DNA of 64,000 nucleotides from Brugia malayi (Eukaryota > Nematoda > Chromadorea > Rhabditida > Onchocercidae), in NCBI RefSeq assembly GCF_000002995.4, contig NW_025062476.1, positions 10,972,501-11,036,500 of the forward strand. The letters are read 5' to 3'. The notes below the pieces were generated by a model. That model was not told the DNA's origin. It did not search any database and saw only the letters and a program-made list of their open reading frames with translations. This document shows positions 1 to 12,934 of this stretch, piece by piece (the first letter of the stretch is position 1; the number at the start of each line of letters is the position of its first letter). Made by a program: the position numbers and the translations under genes.

Positions 1-1767
1 AAAGAAATTAATGAATTGTTCAATTAATCCATTCCAATTGATTTTAACTATTTCTAAAACTAAAATTTCATTATGGTTTAATGTGACAGCTAAAGAAAGA
101 AAGAAAAAAAGAATAAAAGAAATGAAACAAAGAAATGTCTAATTGAAATTTATATTTCCTTTCAATGAAAGAAAGAAAAAAAAAGAGAGAATACCCTCCA
201 AAAAAAAAAAAAATTTTAACCTTAAATGAACTATTTAATTTTTTTTTAATTTATCATTTCCACTTTCCTTCCTTCACATCCATCTCCACTCGTAATAATT
301 TATATCAACGCTTTATTCTTAAATCATACGATTTGATTTTATCAATTCGATCGTAATTTTTAATTGCCTGCCTATTGATAAATTATTTTCGTTATCATAT
401 CATCATATCATATCATATCAATCGTTTGCATCCTAATTTTACTCATTTTATCTTTACTATCTTATAATTATCCAAAGAGATAAAAAAACACAACAAATGC
501 TAAGCTATTAAGGAGGAATTATATTAGATACTACAAAATTTCGCTTCCCTTCTTCTGAATTTAGGAAATAAAAGTATTTTAACCTTTATTTCCTAATTTC
601 ACTAATTTTATAATATAAATTTTAATTATTGCTAAAATTTACTGAATTTAAATTATTGTTTTAAAAAAAATTTAAACGTTAAATTTTAAATAAATCAGAT
701 CACAAAACAATGATCGTTATATGCTCACATCTTTGCCGACAAAAAAGAAAAAGGTTATAAACAAATGTACAGATGTTTCAACTAAGTTCATATCATCACT
801 GAAAAATTAAATGAAGCGGAAAGATGAAAGAGAGAAGTTTGTAAATTATTTGTGAACTTTGATGAAATCAATATTACATCACATACTGAAAAATTTGAAA
901 GTGATTACAAAATTTGGAATATAATTTTTTAAAGTTAAAATATGAAAGAGAATTTAAGAATTAAGAATGAAAGTAATAATGATCACAATAATAATAATAA
1001 TAGTAACTTAATCGTCAACGGCGATAATAATATTCCGAGATGATATTAACGAACGATATCAGTAATTAATAATAATTGCATGATAATAAAAGCCTTATAC
1101 AAGTTATTTGTCGATGAATTTCACTAATATTTGATACGTAAATACAAATTTTTGAATTTACTGATAAGAATGAAAATTTTCGATAATTTATTGTTTCTAC
1201 GTAAATAACAAATCACAACTAACCTAAAACTGCTCATTTTGAAACTACTCAAAAAAAAAAAAAAATGAAATGATACATTTTTTGAGATAATTGAAATTAA
1301 AAGAAATGATAATACAGCAAAGCTTATAAAATTAATAATGAATTAAGTTTGAAATTAATATAATTAAAAAAAAGAAAAAAACTTAGAAAAAACTTGCAGC
1401 GAAAAAAAAAGTTAGAAATAATTGATAAAATTGAAATCGCATAAAGAAAAATTAAGTAATAAGAAGAGATACTAAATCATAATTTACTTATTTTCAAATT
1501 TTTTTTCATTTCTTTCTTTTTTTTTCAAATTTCTGTTTACTACAAGCAACAATTTAGTAATCAGTTATTGGAACAATTATTCTACTTGAAATGGAATGAA
1601 AAATGAATTCAAAATGACAATTGCCAATCTTACTCCCAAAAGGATAATAACAGAACAGACTAATGGTTCATATGAGATGACATTCTTGACCATTGCTTGA
1701 CCAATACCATTGCTTTATTCCCTACTCTCCCTCTCCCTTTCCCTCCCTCTCTCTGTCCCTCTGTTAG
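1..1767. other. A/T-rich stretch, no gene seen
   Basis: Intronic or intergenic-looking sequence with A and T homopolymers. If the LAR gene continues past base 1, this lies in its long intron after FN4. No exon of the later FN3 or phosphatase domains was found here. Confidence 0.5.
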
Positions 1768-2000
1768 TTGACATCTATGGGCATTCATTTTGGAAGAGTT
1801 AGTGTGACACAAACTCGCCCACACTCCTTCCCTCCCCCGCCACTACCAACACCGCCACTACCAATACCGCCACCACCACCTGCTCTCTTCTGTTGCTAAT
1901 GCTTCTATTGCTGTTCGAGCTACTACGATCAATGATTTCTACAGCCTAAAACCCTTTCTTCTTTTATCCTAACCATTAAATCTGCATATTTCCCATCAAT
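1768..2000 (+). other. G+C-rich island with exon-like borders
   Basis: On the plus strand a long pyrimidine tract ends in an acceptor (tctgtccctctgttag), and a good donor (gtaagcaa) follows 233 bases later. Nine bases after the acceptor an ATG at 1777 opens a 40-residue frame ending at 1899: MGIHFGRVSVTQTRPHSF, then a proline-rich tail FPPPPLPTPPLPIPPPPP. On the minus strand 1880-1945 also looks like a 22-codon exon (acceptor gggttttag, donor gtggtggt). The core is a short imperfect CCACYA-type repeat. It may be a small gene, a UTR exon or only a repeat. Confidence 0.3.
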
Positions 2001-2345
2001 GTAAGCAAAATTGAGAGAAATAAAGAGAGAGGGAAACAGAGACAAAGACACAGAGAGAGAGAGGGAGAGAGAGAGATGAGAAAAGTTTATTTACTTACTC
2101 ATTTCAATCTCTTTCATTCTATCCATTTCCCTTTCTCTTTCCCTTGAACACCAAACAAAACTCTTTGACATCAATCCACTTTTTTTCTCTTTTTTTTCTC
2201 ACCTTTTATATATTTTTTATTCATCTCTTCCTCTCTTTACTTTCTCTCTCTCTCTTTCTCTTCTTCTCTTTTCCCTCTGTCTTTTTTTCTTTTTCACTCC
2301 TTTCTCCATTATTCATAATGTTCAAATTAAAAAAAGGGACTTTTT
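2001..2345. repeat. polypurine then polypyrimidine tract
   Basis: An AG-rich run (2013-2075) is followed by a long CT-rich run (2097-2310). The open frame across the CT run (2144-2350) is a low-complexity Ser/Leu/Phe string and is not taken as a gene. Confidence 0.7.
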
Positions 2346-2350
2346 TTTAG

Positions 2351-5270
2351 GTAAAACAATTTTTTTTATATTATTTTTGGATAAAAAGAAAGATTTGAAA
2401 AAATTGTTTTATTTTTTTAAATTATTTATTTAAAAGATTTTAAGTTAATTTATTATTAGTGTTTTTTTCCTCTTTGCTAATTTTGATTTAATTTCAATTC
2501 TTGAAATCAACAAAATGAAAAAAGAAAAATAAATTAATTCCAACAAAACAATTTTTTTTTTCCTTTGAAAATTCAACCTTCACTCATTAACCGCTACCTA
2601 ATTAGTAACAATTATTTATCAATAATTATAGGTTACTATCATATGATAATCATTTTCTGGGAACTCACTACTGCAATTAGTAATATTTATAAGTAATCAT
2701 AAATAACTATCATTTAAGTTTTGATTATATTTTATAGTGATAATAATTATTTCTGTAACTTTACGTATAGTTTTAATACATTGATGCTATGATATTCTAA
2801 AATAATTTGGTAATTATTATGTAATATTATCTATATATCAATGATAATTCTATAATAACTATAATAACTCAATAAAATATTTAAAACTAACTATAATTCA
2901 ATATATAAAATATTTAAATAATTTCCTACAACTGTAATTACTATTATTATTACAAATGAATTATGTAAGATTTTTTTATTTTTAATTCTATTTACTATGT
3001 GTAAATTAATATTTCAATTATTTTGTTATCTTTTTCATTGTGATAATTTTTACTCGAATATTAAGTATTAGATATTATAATTGTTGTAATTAAATTATTC
3101 GTTTATCTAAAAACTAAAAATTAAAAATGAATAAAAGAACACTAAATTTTAGTGAATTTTTATAAAAAAAAAAAAACAAAAACGAATTTCAAATTTTATA
3201 TTTTTCGAACAAATCCGAATATTTTAATCTCATAATTTCATGCATATTATAAAAGTAACTTATAGATGCAACAAATAAATATAAAAAAGAATTAATATAA
3301 AAGAAAGAGATGAATCTTTGATGGGAAATTTTCCAGTCCTTTTTTTCTTTTTTAAACTTATAAACAAATGTGAAAAAGATAAAGAAGAAGGTAGAATTTA
3401 AAAAAAAAAAAAGAAATTGAAATTAGGGTTTAAGTCTGATTTCAATTATTAAATTCATTATTCACAGAGAAAGAGAGAGAGAGAGAGAGAAAAAAAAAAG
3501 TACAGAAAAAAAAGAAACTTTCTTTTATTCATTTTCTTTTTCATAGTTTATAAAAAAAGTAAATGAATATAAAAGTATCGTTGCATCAGCATTCATCGAA
3601 TGTTAAATTACATTTTGTTTAAAACTAAATTTGATTGATTGAATTAATTTTTGTCCTAAAATTAAACTCAGAAAAATTCACGATAAATAAAAAAGAGAGT
3701 AGCAAATTTTTAAAAGTAAAATAAATGATAATAGTTTTTCGTTTAATGATAGTAATCATAATAATAATAAATTATAATGATAATAACAATAATAATCATA
3801 ATAAATAGCAATAAAAATGAAAGAAGAAAAATTAAAATAAGAATAGAACGAATGGAAAAAATTGTGAATTAAAAGTGTAAAAAATTGAAGGAATTTGAAT
3901 GTGAATAATTTAAATGATATCACATAATATAATATAATTTCATCAAATATCTAAAAGATTGAATTGAAAAATTGGAATTTATCTATTAAATGGATAAGTT
4001 TTTTTTTTTTTTTCTCAAATGCTATTTAAATATTTTAAAAGAGTATCATTATTTACTCTCTTTAACTAATCTTGAAGAGTTGTTCTCATTCGAAGAAGCA
4101 ATTTGCATAAAAATTTTCCATTAAAGCATAAATCAATTATTTACGAACATTCTTTTTAAATATATTTCAATAGCAGCTGAAAAAAAAAAAAAAGAAAAAA
4201 GGAATTTTCAAGATGCAATAAATCCTTATTAAATGATCAATGAAATCAATGAATACAAAAATTATTTGCTAATTACAATTGTTGAATTATCTGTGAAATA
4301 AAATTTAATAATTCAATCAAAATTGATTTAAATATCTTTCATTTTCTTTCTAATCCTTCTTTAAATTGGAAAAAAAAAACGATATGAAAATGAAGAGAAA
4401 TAGATGAAAAAAAAAAAAAAAAAATCAAGCAGAATTATGATTACACCAAAATACAAAAGAGAAAGAAAGAAATTTGCTAATAAGCTTAGATAAATAAGTT
4501 TTAATTTAAAAAAATGAAAGTTTTTGAATAGTCTGAAAGAATTAAACAAATATTATTGTTAGTTTTTTCTTCCTATTTTGTTAAATTTTTCAAATATTTC
4601 AACTAAAAATTAGATTATATTTGAAATAAAAAGAGGAAAGAGAGCAAAAGCGTTATGAAAAGAAAGAAAAAAATTTAACATCTGCTCTTTTAAAATTAAA
4701 AATAGCTATCTATCAATGAATTGATGATAATAATGATGTTATATTTTGATCTCATAAAAAATGTTAGCTATAAAAATAAATAATATTTTAGAATAAAAAA
4801 AAAAAAAAAAAAATTGGAATAGATGTTTTTTTTTTTTTTTTTGATTTTCACTTTTCTTTTAACTTCTTTTTATGGATTTATAAAAATTAAAACGAAAATG
4901 AAATAAGATGAATGAATGAATGAATGAATGAATATAAATGGAATAGATAGATAGGCTGATTGATAAATGAAAATGATTATTGCTATATAAGCATGAAAAA
5001 AAAAGTTGAAAAGATAGAAGAATAAAAAAAAAAAAAAAAAAGTTTAGCGAACTATTTTCGAACTTCTGCATGGACTTTTTTTATGGAAAAAAGATAAAAT
5101 GAATTATATGCGACTGTCAATGATGAGACGACGACGACAACGACAACAACACAACTTCGACCTTCAAAAAGTTAAGCAAAAAGGAAAGTAAAAAGTTATA
5201 GAAATGGGAATGAAAATATATGGAAAGATATGGAGGACAGGACATTTCTTCTTTTTCATTTATCAAACAG
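2351..5270. other. A/T-rich stretch, no gene seen
   Basis: Contains homopolymers (for example near 4400, 4800, 4830 and 5025), an (AG)n run near 3465-3490 and a short (ATGA)n run near 4910-4933. Short Phe/Leu/Ser open frames on the minus strand come from poly-A runs. Confidence 0.6.
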
Positions 5271-5271
5271 A

Positions 5272-5370
5272 AGACAATGACGATGTGAATGATAACGATA
5301 TGGGTGACAACGACAGCGACAACGACAACGATAACGATAATGATAATGATAACGATGAAGATGAAGAAGA
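5272..5370 (+). repeat. imperfect (GAYAAY)n tract
   Basis: Alternating GAC/GAT and AAC/AAT codons give an Asp-Asn string inside a 68-codon open frame (5204-5410). The frame has no splice sites or flanking coding signal. It is best read as a hexamer repeat, though transcription cannot be excluded. Confidence 0.7.
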
Positions 5371-5410
5371 AAAATTACATCGAGAAAAAAAAAGAAAATT
5401 TCAGCTTTAA

Positions 5411-7320
5411 ATTACGACATATTTTGCATATTCTTATAGCTTTTTGCAACTGAATCAATTTTCTTTTTTTTTTTTCTGGATTTATCGCGCAATTGTTAAA
5501 GCTTCTTGCGCCAAATATAAATGCTAAGAATTATTGCTAATAGCTAACTGACTGAAGTTAACGATTTATTTTGCTTTCATACTTTTTCCTTGTAATCAAA
5601 TTTATTTTTTTGATTTGATGGTACTTTCAAAAAATTGAAAAAAAAATTGAATTTGTCTTCATGTGAAATCATTTATTGATGCGTAAAATTATTTCAATTA
5701 CAATGATACACATCAAATCATTTCTTTTTCATTTAAAAAATTCTAAATAATTGAAAAAAGTTCACGAGAATGAAATAGCATTCACTTTTTTTTTTTTTAC
5801 ATTTCATTCATTTTTAAAAATTTGATGGAATTTTTAACAAGGAAAAATTATTACATGAATAAAAATGACAAATAAAGGATGACAACAAAAAAGTTAGCAA
5901 ATTTCCATCAAAATTTCAACTTTTTGATAGTTGAAAGAGAAACGGCCAAAAAAAAAAAAAAAAAAAAAGAGCGAAATTTGGCAAAATATTTTGTTTGATT
6001 TTTATATGACAAATAAATTAATTTTAAAATATTTGATTAAATCGCTCTCGAACCATTGAATGTAATAAAAGAAAAAATTGTAGGGAAGAAATGAGATAGC
6101 ATTATTCATCTTATTTTAATTTTTAATTTTTCCACATTATTTATCCTCATTTTTTTTTTATGTAATATTTATGCCTAATAATTAATCAATGCAAATAATT
6201 CATCACAAAAAATTATTTTTTTTTCCAAAAATTTCGTTAAAAAAGAGTGACAAAATGCGAAATTTTTTCATCAAATCAATATTTTTAGTATAATTTAAAC
6301 CAAAAAGTTTTTATAATTTTTGTAATTTTAAGTTTTACACCAAATGCATTTTAAAAAAGAAAACCAAAAAGTACCGTTGCTTTAGTAAATGATGGATAGG
6401 GTCAAGCACAATTCAATTAAAATGTCCTTTGAAATAAAAATTCATTGAACAGTTTACACTGATCATTAATTTACAACATAAAAATTCTCAAATATATTCT
6501 TAATTTTAATAAGCGAAATAATTTCGACAATTGAAAAGACAATGAATTAACATAGCAAGACTAAAGCTTATTATTTCTATAATAAGCTTGTCACTAACTT
6601 ACGAATACACATCTTACTTAGATCACACTAACTTCTTAAGTAGTTTGAATTACGAACAAATCAGGAAACTATAATAATTCAATTGTAGTAATGATAGCAA
6701 AACAATATATATGGAAGAAATTATTTGATTTGAATGTCTCAGAATTATTTGAATGAAATATCTCAGAATTATTTGAATGATATATCATATCATCAATGAA
6801 GTAAACTGATCTGAACTAAATAATAATTATAATTATTATTTCGTAATAAAGTAAAAGAAAAAGAATCAAAAATAAATAATATAAAATAACAATTATAAAT
6901 ACTGTAAAATATAATAAAATACGAATTATTAACAAATCCGGAAATTCTCGAATCAAATCATAATTAAATTATCAATAAAGAATAAAAGAAAATGAAAATT
7001 TTGAAAGGAAAAAAAAAGACTAATCGATGATTAATCAACATTACAAATACAATGAATATTATCAAATATCAGTAGAATGATAAAATGAGATCACTTTACA
7101 TTTCATTTTACAGTTTCAAAATGTTTTAGGGAATAGAAGTGAAGAGAAAAAGGGCGGAAATGGAATGGCATTATAATTGAAAATGGTAGAATATGTTGTA
7201 GCGAATGTTTTAAGCTTTTTCCACTTTCTAACCCTTTTCCACTCGTAAAGCAAATCGATCTAAACAAACTAATATCAATGATTGACATATCATTGACAAA
7301 TATCATCATCATTATCATTA
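5411..7320. other. A/T-rich stretch, no gene seen
   Basis: No exon-like patch. A short direct repeat around 6735-6780 (tctcagaattatttgaatga) occurs twice. Confidence 0.6.
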
Positions 7321-7329
7321 TCATAACTA

Positions 7330-7416
7330 TCACACATACACATACACACACTCACACATACATATACACACACAACATACACAGATACCCACACATACAT
7401 ACATATACACACACAA
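7330..7416. repeat. CA/TA-rich microsatellite
   Basis: Interrupted (CA)n with TA and CT variants. It ends just before the 34-bp minisatellite region. Confidence 0.8.
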
Positions 7417-7577
7417 ATGGTTGTCACTGTCAACAGTCTCATTAGAGTCAATGGGTGGTTCTTTGACAAACATTTTCATCCATGGTTGATTGCGATAGCA
7501 ATGGACCCCTAAAATTCAATTCATCAAATAACCAAACTGATACATCATTTACCCATTTGATCGTTTGTAATGATATA

Positions 7578-7975
7578 TTACCATCATCATCATCATTACT
7601 ATCACCATCACCAGCCATCATCATCATCATCATTACTATCACCATCACCAACCATCATCATCATCATTACTATCACCATCACCAACCATCATCATCATCA
7701 TTACTATCACCATCACCAACCATCATCATCATCATTACTATCACCATCACCAACCATCATCATCATCATTACTATCACCATCACCAACCATCATCATCGT
7801 CATTACTATCACCATCACCATACCATAATCACCACCATCACTACTATCATCATCACCAACCATAATCATCATCGTCATTACTATCATCATCACCAACCAT
7901 AATCATCATTATCATTACTATCACCATCATCATACCATAGTCACCACCACTACTATCATCATCGTCATCATCAAC
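7578..7975. repeat. 34-bp minisatellite rich in ATC/ACC
   Basis: About six good and several decayed copies of a 34-base unit built of ATC, ATT, ACT and ACC steps. The unit is not a multiple of three, so each frame rotates through Pro-Ser, Ile-Thr and His-Tyr strings every 102 bases. The long open frames here (7482-7865 and 7570-7902) are products of that rotation. Copies decay toward the 3' end. Confidence 0.9.
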
Positions 7976-10900
7976 AATTCTTTGGATAGATGAGTGAACT
8001 TATGAATTAATCTTAAAATGAGAGAGAGAGAGGGGGAGAATAACTAATGAATTAGAAACAAATGTGCTAAATTCTTAAAAAATTTAAATTTCATTTACTT
8101 TATATTTCTATTTTTAGCTCCCTTAACAATGATTTTTAATATTAAATATTTGATATTAAAGTTTTATAAGATATAGAATTTTAATAACAATTATATTCCT
8201 TTTACTATTACATATTTATGTTAGAACTATTTAATTGTTGGAAAGATTATATTATATTAGTAAGATTTAATTAAAGTTAAGGTTTGCTACATTTTTTACC
8301 ATCTTCTATAATAGTTAATTAAGCTTAACAAAGAAATATATTGATTAACTGAAAACACTAAGCTATTAGATAGATATGTGAGTTAGAGAAAACGAATGGT
8401 GAAAATGTTTACTTATATGAAATAATATGAGTTAAATAAATTACATCATCCGAACAGCAATGTCTTTTTTCGATTTTTTCTCAGTAATAAAGAAAGCAAA
8501 ATCCAAAAATAAATTTTAAAATAGCAAAAAAGAGTTTAAATTACATGATTTATAAGATAACATAAATAAAAATTCACGTAAATAATTTTATTCATATCAC
8601 TAATATCAATTTCATATATGATTAATTATTATTTATTTCGATAAAATTACAAATTATTAGTTTTCATTAGCACTGATATAAATAATGATAAAATACTGAT
8701 AAAAAGTGAAGAGAAAGAAAAAAGGAAAGAAATTAGAATGAAAGATAATTACTAATAGCTGTAGCAAAAGAGAAGTGAAAGTGATAAATGATAAAATGAT
8801 AAGAGATAAAAGTAATTAATCATCAGAAACATACATTAATTCCTATAATATCAATAATTTGAGACATATTATCACATGAATATAACTAAGTGGAAAGATA
8901 GCAGAAGAGAGAAGTTGTTAATTTTGATCGATGAATCAATTTGAATAGTACGAAATGATGGATCGATCATTTTACCTCAAACATTCTCCTCGCCTTTTCT
9001 CTTTCCCACTCCCCGTCTCCTAATTCCCCGTTTATTTTAATTAGTCTTAAAGATCATAAAACTAATCAATTCTTCCTTCCATACCTTTTCCTTCATATTG
9101 CCAAGGTCATTTTCATCTCTTTCATTTTATATTGTTCTTACTTTCCATCCAGGTAAATTACATTTTACAAACTTTTCCTTTTTCTTTCTTTTTTTTTTCC
9201 GAAAACGATGATAACCAATTAGAACTACAGGTGTAATGCTTCCATATCGATCGATATTGTTTACCTTAGGTACCAGTAATAATAATAATAATAATTAGAA
9301 CAAATATTAGAATAATAATTATTATTTGAATAAATACCCTTACATCATAATATCTTATTTATATTTGATAACAGCCAACGTTATTACAAAAAATAAGTAT
9401 AGTAACACTAATAATGATAAAACAATAATAAATAATAAAACAATAATAAACAATAAAACAATAATAAATTGACTTACACTACGTTATTTAGATACTACCA
9501 CTGCTATTTAATATTTTTTAATGTATTATTATTATTATTGTGTTAAATGCTATTACATATTATTTCCACGATTTCTTCTCATTTTCACGATTTAAATTTC
9601 TCATCTTTCTTTTTTAAAAGTAATTTCGAAGACAGTGGAATGTAAAATATTTCTCAAGAAATCATTTATAAATCATTCGTTAATGGAAATTTTTAAAATA
9701 AAATAAGAAAAAGGAATTAACGAATATTATCTTTCTATCCCTGGACGATAAATTTTACCGTAGTGATGGGAATATGAAATTAAAAAATTATAAATTCTTA
9801 TAATTCTTTCAAATGTTTCAAACAGGAATATATTATCATTTTCTCTAAATCATTTAAAAATCAATTCACTTTTAAATATTTTACAAATTTTTGATACTAT
9901 TCGTTAAAGTTCAAAATTTGCAAAATTTTCAAAAATTTCCATTTTATCATAAATTCATACATACTTTTTTTTTTTTTTTTTTCAATCAATAAATAATAAA
10001 AATTGTAAACATTTCAAGTTTAGCATTTAAAAATCGATGAAATTTTTGGATGCTAAACTTACTAATCTGTTCGGTGTTAATGAATTTATCATTCATTTTT
10101 TGCTATTAATATAAAATTGCTATTTAATTATAAGAATATTTAATTATGATAAATTTGAAATTTTTTGAATTCAAAAAAAAAAAAAAACAACACCAGTTTA
10201 TTGATTAAAAGATGAAAAAACTTTTTGAGTTTTTCATTAAAGAATTAGATTTATATATTAGACCATGTCAAACTATATTTAACAAAAAATGATAAATTAA
10301 ATTAAATCAAATTTGCTAGCATAATTTTTCTATGCTATTAAATATTTTTCAGTTGTTTTAGATTACATAAGAAATCTTTTTCAAATTTCTATTAGCTTAC
10401 TTTTGAATACCATATCAAAATTCTTAATGCTATCGTTTCATTTCTCTTTTTATTCATATTATTTCCATCCTCTCTTATCTTATCAATGTATATGTATATT
10501 TTGAATAAATTTAAATTTTATTAAATTTAAATTTATTCAAAAGCTTTTTATAATTTCAAACTATAAATGAAAATAAACAAACATGATTGTGAGAAAAAAA
10601 TTGAAATGTAATTGTTAGAATTAATTGAAAATGACAAATGATAGTAATAACAACATGAATAATGATAATAACAATAATGATAATAATTAATAATAATGAT
10701 AGTAATAGTAATAATAATTTATAAAAGTTAAAAAATTTGAAAAAATATACCAAATATTCATTTGATTTTTCCGCAAATTATTATTACTTTAAGAAATTTC
10801 CCATTATTTAACCAATTATTTACGAAAATTTGCATTCCGTAAATTTTATAAATTCACAAAGCAAATTGTTTCAAATATGCTTTTTTTTTCATTGGCAGTT

Positions 10901-12701
10901 AAGAAGAATGGAGATGGAGAGAGAGAGAGAGAGAGGGAGGGAGAGACAGATAGACAGAGAATAATTGATGAAATTGTTCAAATTATTTCTTCCTCCTTTT
11001 TTTATAACAATATAAATTTTAAATTTGCAAAAAATTGAATAACTTCGGGAATAACTTAATGCTTCTGAAAAATTTATGAAATGTTTTTTAGACTATTTCC
11101 TTTTTTTTTTTTTTTTTTGAAAAAAGGAAGTTTTCATTCATTTACAATTTTTTTGTTTTACTTTTTTTCTTTATTAATTTTAATTTTAAATTACTCTGTT
11201 ACACAACAAATAAAATATGTTATATGGAAAATCTGAACGGAAACGGAAAGTTTGAGATTAAAATTTATAATTTCATTTATTTATAATAATGAAATGTGAT
11301 AATATTGTTAACTCTTTTGTAACTTAAAAATTTCGTTGAAATTCAGAAATAATACAAAAATTTCACACAAAATATCAAATGTTAGCAGTAAAACAATATT
11401 TAATCAGACAAATTATTACGTTTGCAATGGAAGTATGAATTTGAAATGGAAGTCTGAAGTGAAAAATGCAATTTTAAAATGAAATAAATTTTGAATTTAA
11501 TATATTTGTTATTATTGATTGGATAATAAATGCAATAAGTGAAATTGGATTTTATATTTTCCAAATAACTTTAGAAATGAATTTTTAATTAGTATAAGCA
11601 GTAATAATTATATAATAATATAGTAATAACATTAGTAATTAGTACTTCGAATAGTTTTTCTTGCTAATTAATTATAAACAGCAAATGAAAAAATAATTAT
11701 AAACAGTGCAATCAATAAATTCTTTTAATTAACAAATGGCAAGGATGACTGATTGTTGGTTAAAATACTATCAATAAATTATTTATTTATAAAAATAAAA
11801 AGTGAAATAAAAAAACAAATATTAAAGAGAAAAAAAGAAAAGAAAAAAAAAAATTACTCAGAATTAGTAAACTTTATAAAATATAAATGACAAATTATTT
11901 GTGCAATTCTAAAAAATCAGTTAATTATGAAGCAAATTCAATTAAATTTGATCGAATAATTAAATTTAAATTCTTAATTTTTCAATGTTCAATAATTAAT
12001 GGCGAATATAGCATTGGATCAAATAAATGAAATAGTAAATATTTTATAATTTTATCATTGCTAACAAAAAAATCAAAAATTTCCACTTTTTAGTAACACA
12101 AACAAGTTGGCTTAATTAATGCAAATTATTCAAATTATATGATTCAGAATTTTTAATTGCACATAAATTAGAAAACAAAATAATCCCAACAGACTCATAC
12201 TTATTTTCCATCGACCTTAGCATTTTTTTTTTCCTTGAAATTTCGAATAATAAAATTTCGATTTGTAAAATGATAAGAAGGAATTAATTTTAATGTTATA
12301 GAATATTTTTATTTTTAATATTGCAAATATTATATTAAAAATAAATATAAAAGTGATCAAGCATTTATTACGTGATAATAATATTAATCTATTTACAAAT
12401 TAAATTAATACTAAAGGAATGTTTACGACAAAATAGCAAGTTAGAGGATATGATAAATATTATCTTTTTTTTATTTACAAAATCATGATTCTGATATCGA
12501 TAACTAAATAAAAATTGAATAATTTAACAAATGTTTCCTCTCTTTTTTTCATTTTTACTAAACATTTTTACTTTAATTTATAGTTAAAATGTTTATTTAT
12601 AAATTAGTACTTATATTTTTATCGTAGAAAGTTCATAATATTTTATTTCTTCCAGAGCATAGTGGTATTTATCGTATATGAACAATAGTTCTTTTGTTTT
12701 C
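7976..12701. other. A/T-rich stretch, no gene seen
   Basis: Probably the long LAR intron after FN4. Holds a (TAA)n run near 9278, an imperfect (AATAAAACAATAATAAAC)-like array near 9414-9470, and a GA-rich run (10911-10965). No exon with a matching frame was found. Isolated donor-like sites near 9130, 9470 and 10400 lack suitable acceptors. Confidence 0.55.
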
Positions 12702-12771
12702 AAAATCATGACTTCAAAATCATGACTTCAGAATCATGACTTCAAAATCATGATTTCAAAATCATAATTAC
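12702..12771. repeat. 14-bp tandem repeat, five copies
   Basis: The unit CAAAATCATGACTT repeats five times with a few substitutions. Each copy carries the near-palindrome ATCATGA(T). It lies in the intron about 150 bases downstream, in gene direction, of the 18-nt mini-exon. Confidence 0.9.
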
Positions 12772-12916
12772 GAAAAATAAATGAAAAATAAAGAAAATAA
12801 ATTATTAAAAATAAATTTCACCAATACTTTTGTTTAATATCAGTAGATAAGCATGCAATCAATCAATGAAACATTACAGATTTACGACAATTCAAATGAA
12901 ATGCATGATTACTTAC

Positions 12917-12934
12917 CTGGTCTATGTTGAGTTG
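12917..12934 (-). CDS. ptp-3: LAR candidate 18-nt mini-exon after FN4
   Basis: The 18 bases (CAACTCAACATAGACCAG) lie between acceptor attaaatatag and a strong donor (gtaagtaa). They are placed 380 bases after FN4 exon 15. In phase 1, which exon 15 requires, they read ATQHRP and keep frame on both sides. The other phase available from exon 15 would hit a stop. The insert would sit in the FN4-FN5 linker. The next constitutive exon is not in the window, so the join cannot be completed. Confidence 0.55.

Noticed and set aside
7448..7520. Minus-strand patch after TTTTAG reading GPLLSQSTMDENVCQRTTH, or in another frame NQPWMKMFVKEPPIDSNET
   Set aside because: No good donor follows before the CA repeat, and it does not resemble FN5 or any LAR region.
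7482..7902. Two long plus-strand open frames rich in His, Ser, Pro and Ile
   Set aside because: They are frame rotations of the 34-bp minisatellite and have no coding signature outside the repeat.
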